Of a stretch of 64,000 bases of DNA, positions 59,238-64,000 are shown in pieces. Below the pieces are notes generated by a model. That model was not told where the DNA came from and ran no database searches. It was given only the letters and a program-made list of their open reading frames with translations. The DNA comes from Voacanga thouarsii. Its lineage: Eukaryota > Streptophyta > Magnoliopsida > Gentianales > Apocynaceae. Within the stretch, counting starts at the first letter, position 1, and each line of letters starts with the position of its first letter. The position numbers and the translations under genes are program-made. Location of the stretch: assembly GCA_026120185.1 (NCBI GenBank), contig JANUWF010001224.1:806001-870000 (forward strand), in the 5' to 3' direction.

Positions 59238-60101
59238 TAGATACATTTTGTTCATCCTCTAAGTATCTAGCATGAGTACTAACAAGTACATTTTGCTCTT
59301 GGGAATGATAAAAGTATCCATCTTTTATTCTTTTTTGATATCTTACGAAGTAGCACAATTCCGATATTGGGTTTAACTTACTTCCTTTAGTCAGTACATA
59401 AGCTGGACAATCTTTTATCTTAAGATTATTCATATTGGGCTTTTATCCATTCCACACCTCATAAAGTGTCCTAGGTATTGATTTGGAAAGCACCAAATTC
59501 AAAATATATATTGTTGTCTCTAGAGCATATTACTTAAAAGAAATAGGAAGAGTTACAATATTTATCATGCTTCTAATCATTTCCATCATTTTCTATTTCT
59601 TTTCTCAACTACTTCATTTTGCTGGGGAGTCCCAGATGCAGTCAACTGAGATACTATTTCTTGATGTGCTAAGTAGTCCTTGAATTCACTAAGGAGATAC
59701 TCTCCACCACAATCCAATCTAAGCTTCTTGATTAGTTTACTTGTCTGACACTCCTCTTCAACCTTAAACTCCTTAAATTTATCAAATGAGTTAGACTTGC
59801 ACCTCATCAAATAAATGTAACTAAAACGCATATGATCATCTATGAAAGTGATGAAATATTCACACCCTCCTCTAACTAGTGTAGACATAGGACCACAAAT
59901 ATCAGTGTGAACAACTTAAGTATTTCCTTAGCCTTTTCCATCTTTTGAGTAAAAGACCTTTTGTGAAAATTTTATATATCCTAATTTAAGTGCCATAAAT
60001 ACGAGTTATTTAATGTGATATTTCTCTTATTATTATTAGGTTTAGTCTGAGGATTATTTATTTGATGACTTATAAGATTAATATAAAAGAGATTGCCATA
60101 C
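59238..60101 (-). pseudogene. Element E integrase (continuation beyond C)
   Basis: The minus-strand frame at 59586-59888 reads G-C-E-Y-F-I-T-F-I-D-D-H-M-R-F-S-Y, F-K-E-F-K-V-E, and a P-Q-Q-N-E-V-V-E-K-R-N-R-K box. Upstream (to 60101) lies the pre-integrase segment with Y-L-W-H-L-N-L. Downstream, 59230-59433 holds the integrase C-terminus (C-Y-F-V-R-Y). The start is cut by the LTR of element F. Confidence 0.78.
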
Positions 60102-61868
60102 TGAAAGATCGTGGAAAAATAAAAACGCAGTGGAAGACAGCAAATTTAACATTTTCCCGAGCCAAAGTTTGGGATTATTTACTTTTAGGACGTTTAGTCT
60201 GAATAACCGGAACCGAATTTGTGTTCGATGAAACTTCTTGAATTGGAACAATTATTTGTTCCGCAGGAAATCTAACTAATTGTCGACTCCTTCGCATAAA
60301 ACGCTCCAAAGGCTTAAGCTTTTGATCTTCCAAGATATTCTCTCAAACTCACAAATCAAACTAATGGTGAAAATAGGCTAGGATTATTTTTTTGAGGAAG
60401 AACTGAGAGAGTAAGAAGTGGTGGCTAGGGTTTTTCTTTAACTGATTGTATTAATCTAGCAAGCCTCCATAAGAATTATTTATAAACCCTCAAGGCTGGC
60501 TGCCCTAAACTAAGTTGGGCTAGGCTATTCCACCAACTGAACCTTTTTATTTGTCCTAAGTCTTTTAATTAAAATGTACTTAAATAAAAACTTAGCTCGC
60601 TACATTTATTATTTTATCTAGGCTTTTTATTTTATTAAAACTCAAAATAATAAATACATGACCCAATATAATTATTAAGCCAATCTTTATTTTATTCAAA
60701 CCCATATATTATCTTGGACATTATAGAATTAATTAATTAATTAATCTAGCCCATTAATTACTCTTGGACTTAATTATTTATTCTGGCCCAATGGACTTTC
60801 AAGAATAAAATAAATTCTCTCATTCCTCAAATAATTTAAATAATTTGTGTAATGACTAAAATAGTCATTCTGATTTTTAGAGCTATCTTGGGGACCAAAA
60901 GACATATCATTTTTGGCTACTAAAATGATCAAAGTACCTTTATTAACTAATAACTGTATTTTATCATTTTCAATACTCTATTTATCACCATATGAAAATA
61001 TTAACCCTGAGAATAATATTGTAGTAGCATTATCTTCGACTTACAAGTGTAATGACAAAAATATGCCTCTACATAATACCTGTCATTGAGATAGGAAAAA
61101 TGCACCAATACATTTCTGAATAACATCTACCATCTTTTGATAGTTATTCCAATAATCCATGACTTCTTGTATATAATCTACTTATCATAGGGAGCTACCC
61201 AAAATCATACATATTTAGTCACATTTCTCAGGGCCCTGGATTTTTTATATTATCCCGGACAATCACAATTGTGTGATTTCTTCATGTAATGAAGTATAGA
61301 AACTCTATTGTATAGGTTCGTCTTAATTAATTAGAGTCACACACCCAATGTATAAGGTTATTAGCCTTGCATTAGGACCTTACCCAACATACATCAAAGT
61401 GTGCAAGTCCACTTTCACCGAACTACCAACCTATATTCAAGTCTTAGGGTACTTCTCCACGCATTATTTGAGATAAATCAATATTTATTTATTTTAATAC
61501 TTTTATTAAGATTATTATTGCATGGTTCGGTTTTACGTATTTCGAATACGCTTATACTATTGGTGTGAATGGATTACTCATTAGTTAAAAATAAACTATT
61601 CCCCATTTAGAAGCCATAGTGTAATAATCTAAACCTTGATGAAGTACCAAACTTTATCAATCGATCAAGAACAATTTTTCGCTTATGTGTCAGTAGCCCA
61701 TAATCTACACCTTACTGTGAAAGCACGACCTAATCACGTAGATTACTTAATAACATAATTAGATCTTAATGTACAATATATGTAAACAAACAACCATTAA
61801 TGAATGAAACTTTTATTAATTTCCAAAATACAAAAATACATAAGCCATTTTGGGCGTACTTTCCAACA
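60102..61868 (-). repeat. 3' LTR of element F
   Basis: 1,767 bp; plus strand begins TGAAAGATCGTGG and ends CTTTCCAACA. GTGCAAGTGGAAGAT on the sense strand abuts it as the polypurine tract. Confidence 0.82.
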
Positions 61869-64000
61869 ATCTTCCACTTGCACTAAATAGACTATAATAG
61901 TCTTTATGTGCCTACTCCTATAACATCTAAGTGTCTTTGAAATACCTTCTTTGTCAAAGGGTTGGTAAATGAGTTTGCCAAATTATTTATAGAGGAAATC
62001 TAATCAACTAATGTCTCCTGTTTCTAGATGACCTCCCAGATTAGGTGATACTTCCTCTTAATGTGCTTGTTCTTCCTATGGTTTCTTGCCTCCTTACATT
62101 GTGACACAGTCCCAGAATTGTCACAATATATTGTTATGAGTATGTTCATCTGTGACACAACTCCAAATTCTGTGAGGAACTTCCGTAGTCAAACCGCTTC
62201 TTTAAAAATTTTTGAAGTTGCCACATACTCAACTTGCATAGTAGAATCAGCAGTGCAAGATTGCTTAACAATCCTCTATAAAAGCGTCCCTCTAGACAAA
62301 GTGAAAATATATCCACTAGTGAATTTTCTTTTATCTTTATTTGTGTAAAAGTCTGAGTCCTTGTAACTTGTAGGAACAAAGTCATTGACCCTGTAAACAA
62401 GCATATAATCCCTCGTTACCTTTAGGTATTTGAGAATATACTTTATAACTTACCAATGTTCTTCCCCTAAGTTTGACTTATACATGCTAACCATGCCTAC
62501 TGCAAAGCAGATATCTAACCTTGTACAAAGCATGGCATATATAAGACTTCCCACTGCTGAAGCATAGAAAATTCTACTCATCCTTTCCTTTTCTTCTTAT
62601 ATCTTAGGATACTACTTCGAAGACAAGGTCAATCTATACCTAAAGAGTATGGTTGCCCTTTACACTAATCTATGTTAAATTTAACCAATATCTTGTCAAT
62701 ATAAACAAATTGAGAAATATAAGCAGATTAAGATAAGCCTAACATTCTTTGCCAATATCTAAGAAGCTTTATACCAAGAATGTAGCTAGTTTCTCCCATA
62801 TCTTTTATGCTAAATTGACTTGATAGCTAAACCTTTATGGATTATAATGTCCCTACATCATTTCCAATGAGCAGAATGTCATCCACATAAAGTACCATAA
62901 AAGACACATTGTTGCTATCTTTCTTCTTATACATGGTTTATCTACGTTTTGTATGAAGTTATAAGATTTTACAATCTCATCAAAACGTATGTTCCATACT
63001 CATGATACTTGTTTAAGTCCATAAATGAACTTCTTAAATTTACAGACCATATTGTCTTGGATTTTCACAACAAAGCCTTCAGGCTAGGTCATATAGATAT
63101 TTTCGCTAAGATAACCATTAAGAAAGACTATCTTAACATCTATTTGTCATATCTCGGAGTCATAATGACATACGATAGTCAAGGGAATGCAAATGGACTT
63201 AAGCATGGTAATAGGTGAAAATGTATCCTTATAATCGATTCATTTTTTTTGAATATAATATTTTGCTACCAATCTTACTTTGAAGATTTCCACATTTCCA
63301 TTTACACTTCTTTTTCTCTTGTATGCCCACTTGCACCCTATGAGTTTAGTCTCTTTAGGTGTAGTGACAAGATCTCAAACTTGACTAAGATACATAGACT
63401 AAACCTTAGCATCCATTGTTACTTGCCATTTGTCTGCATCAACATCAGCAATAGCTTCATCGTATTTACTGGGATCTTATTCCCGATGATCGGAGATTAC
63501 CTCAAAGGCTTCTCCAATCTATCTTTTTGAAACTCTAGATATCCTTCCACTATAACGTGGTTCATTTTGTATAGGAACATCTAACTGTGCCTCTTTAGGT
63601 TCCTCAATTGGGGTACTAGAAGTTGAATTATCGATCAATTTCTCTTCCAATTCCACCTTACTCGAAACTTTAGTAGACATACTTTGTTCTTCCTCCAAGT
63701 ATCTAGCATGAATATTAATAAGTATCTTTTGCTCTTAGGGATGATAAAAGTATCCACCCCTTATTCCTTTTAGATACCCTACAAAGTAGCACAATTTTGA
63801 TCTTGGGTCTAGCTGGCTTCCTTTAGTCAGTATATAAGTTGGACAACCCCATACCTTGAGATGATTTATACTGGGGTTTCGTCTAATCCACATCTCACAG
63901 GGTGTTCTTGGAAGATACTAAGTTCATAATATATGCTATTGTTTTTAGAGCATATTTCCAAAAAGAAATAGGAAAAGTTACATGACTCATTATGTTTCTA
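61869..64000 (-). pseudogene. Element F RNase H, reverse transcriptase and integrase C-terminus (decayed, partial)
   Basis: RNase H fragments are read in 61869-62480 with alternate-frame pieces. The reverse transcriptase Y-V-D-D is at 62878-62889, the L-K-S-I-Y-L-type segments lie near 63000-63160, and the R-I-S-R-V-S block and K-V-E-L-E-E-K-L-I linker at 63530-63660. From 63690 to the window edge is the integrase C-terminus. Stops are frequent throughout. Confidence 0.75.

Larger units (their letters stand above)
37753..64000 (-). mobile_element. Copia element E (oldest of the nest), runs past the window
   Basis: Its 3' LTR (37753-39547) is followed upward by decayed RNase H and reverse transcriptase (39548-41305). 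The sequence resumes at 59238 after element C and continues through integrase to 60101, where element F is inserted. The junction across C (duplicated CTTAG) restores a sequence that matches F at 63,655-63,700. The 5' part (Gag, protease, 5' LTR) must lie beyond F and the window end. Heavily decayed, with stops throughout. It belongs to a subfamily related to C and F. Confidence 0.82.
60102..64000 (-). mobile_element. Copia element F, 3' part, inserted in E and running past the window
   Basis: A 3' LTR (60102-61868) is followed upward by polypurine tract, RNase H, reverse transcriptase and the end of integrase to 64000. Its insertion breaks the E pre-integrase frame at 60101. The expected left duplication is CATAC (60097-60101); the right copy is outside the window. 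Confidence 0.8.

Overview
This is a repeat-dominated piece of a flowering-plant (probably eudicot) nuclear chromosome. It is AT-rich and full of LTR retrotransposons, hAT elements and Stowaway-type MITEs. I see no rRNA, tRNA, CRISPR or intact host gene. Host coding sequence survives only as decayed remnants between transposons: a VPS28 pseudogene, a cyclin A remnant that keeps its exon pattern, and an unidentified two-exon gene end.

Region 1 (1471-18975) is a three-level nest. A short Copia-type element on the minus strand (about 2.15 kb once later insertions are removed, with 328-bp LTRs) encodes Gag, protease and a pre-integrase fragment but no reverse transcriptase. A 4.4-kb solo LTR (1745-6124, duplication AAAGC) sits in its 3' LTR. 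A full-length 10.96-kb Tat-like Ty3/Gypsy element (6464-17425, duplication GTACC, twin 709-bp LTRs) sits in its coding region. The Gypsy element has gag-pol on the plus strand, and on the minus strand a decayed 3-kb gene for a plant-mobile-domain plus coiled-coil protein, with its own TATA box and a recognisable intron.

Region 2 (about 20.3-26.7 kb) is a DNA-transposon patch: two Stowaway-like MITEs, and an AT-rich foldback structure interrupted by two non-autonomous hAT elements with clean 8-bp duplications.

Region 3 (27333-33719) is a 6.39-kb Copia element on the minus strand with equal 858-bp LTRs and duplication ACAAC. Its RT-RNase H frame is open for 490 codons. It has no tRNA-type primer site. 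Instead, the 16 bases at the primer-site position are perfectly complementary to a segment of its own LTR, suggesting self-primed reverse transcription.

Region 4 (33.7-37.75 kb) holds the host-gene remnants.

Region 5 (37753 to the window end) is a second large nest of Copia elements. Element E (minus) is interrupted by element C (41306-59232, plus, duplication CTTAG) and by element F (from 60102, minus, running off the window). C itself contains element D (43643-52147, minus, duplication GGCCC). C, E and F are related subfamilies; D is a different family. Insertion order follows from nesting: E, then C, then D; F is later than E. Letters C, D, E and F are my own labels. Most protein frames carry in-frame stops or frameshifts and are reported as pseudogenes. 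Protein assignments come from reading the translations and motifs by eye, without any database search.
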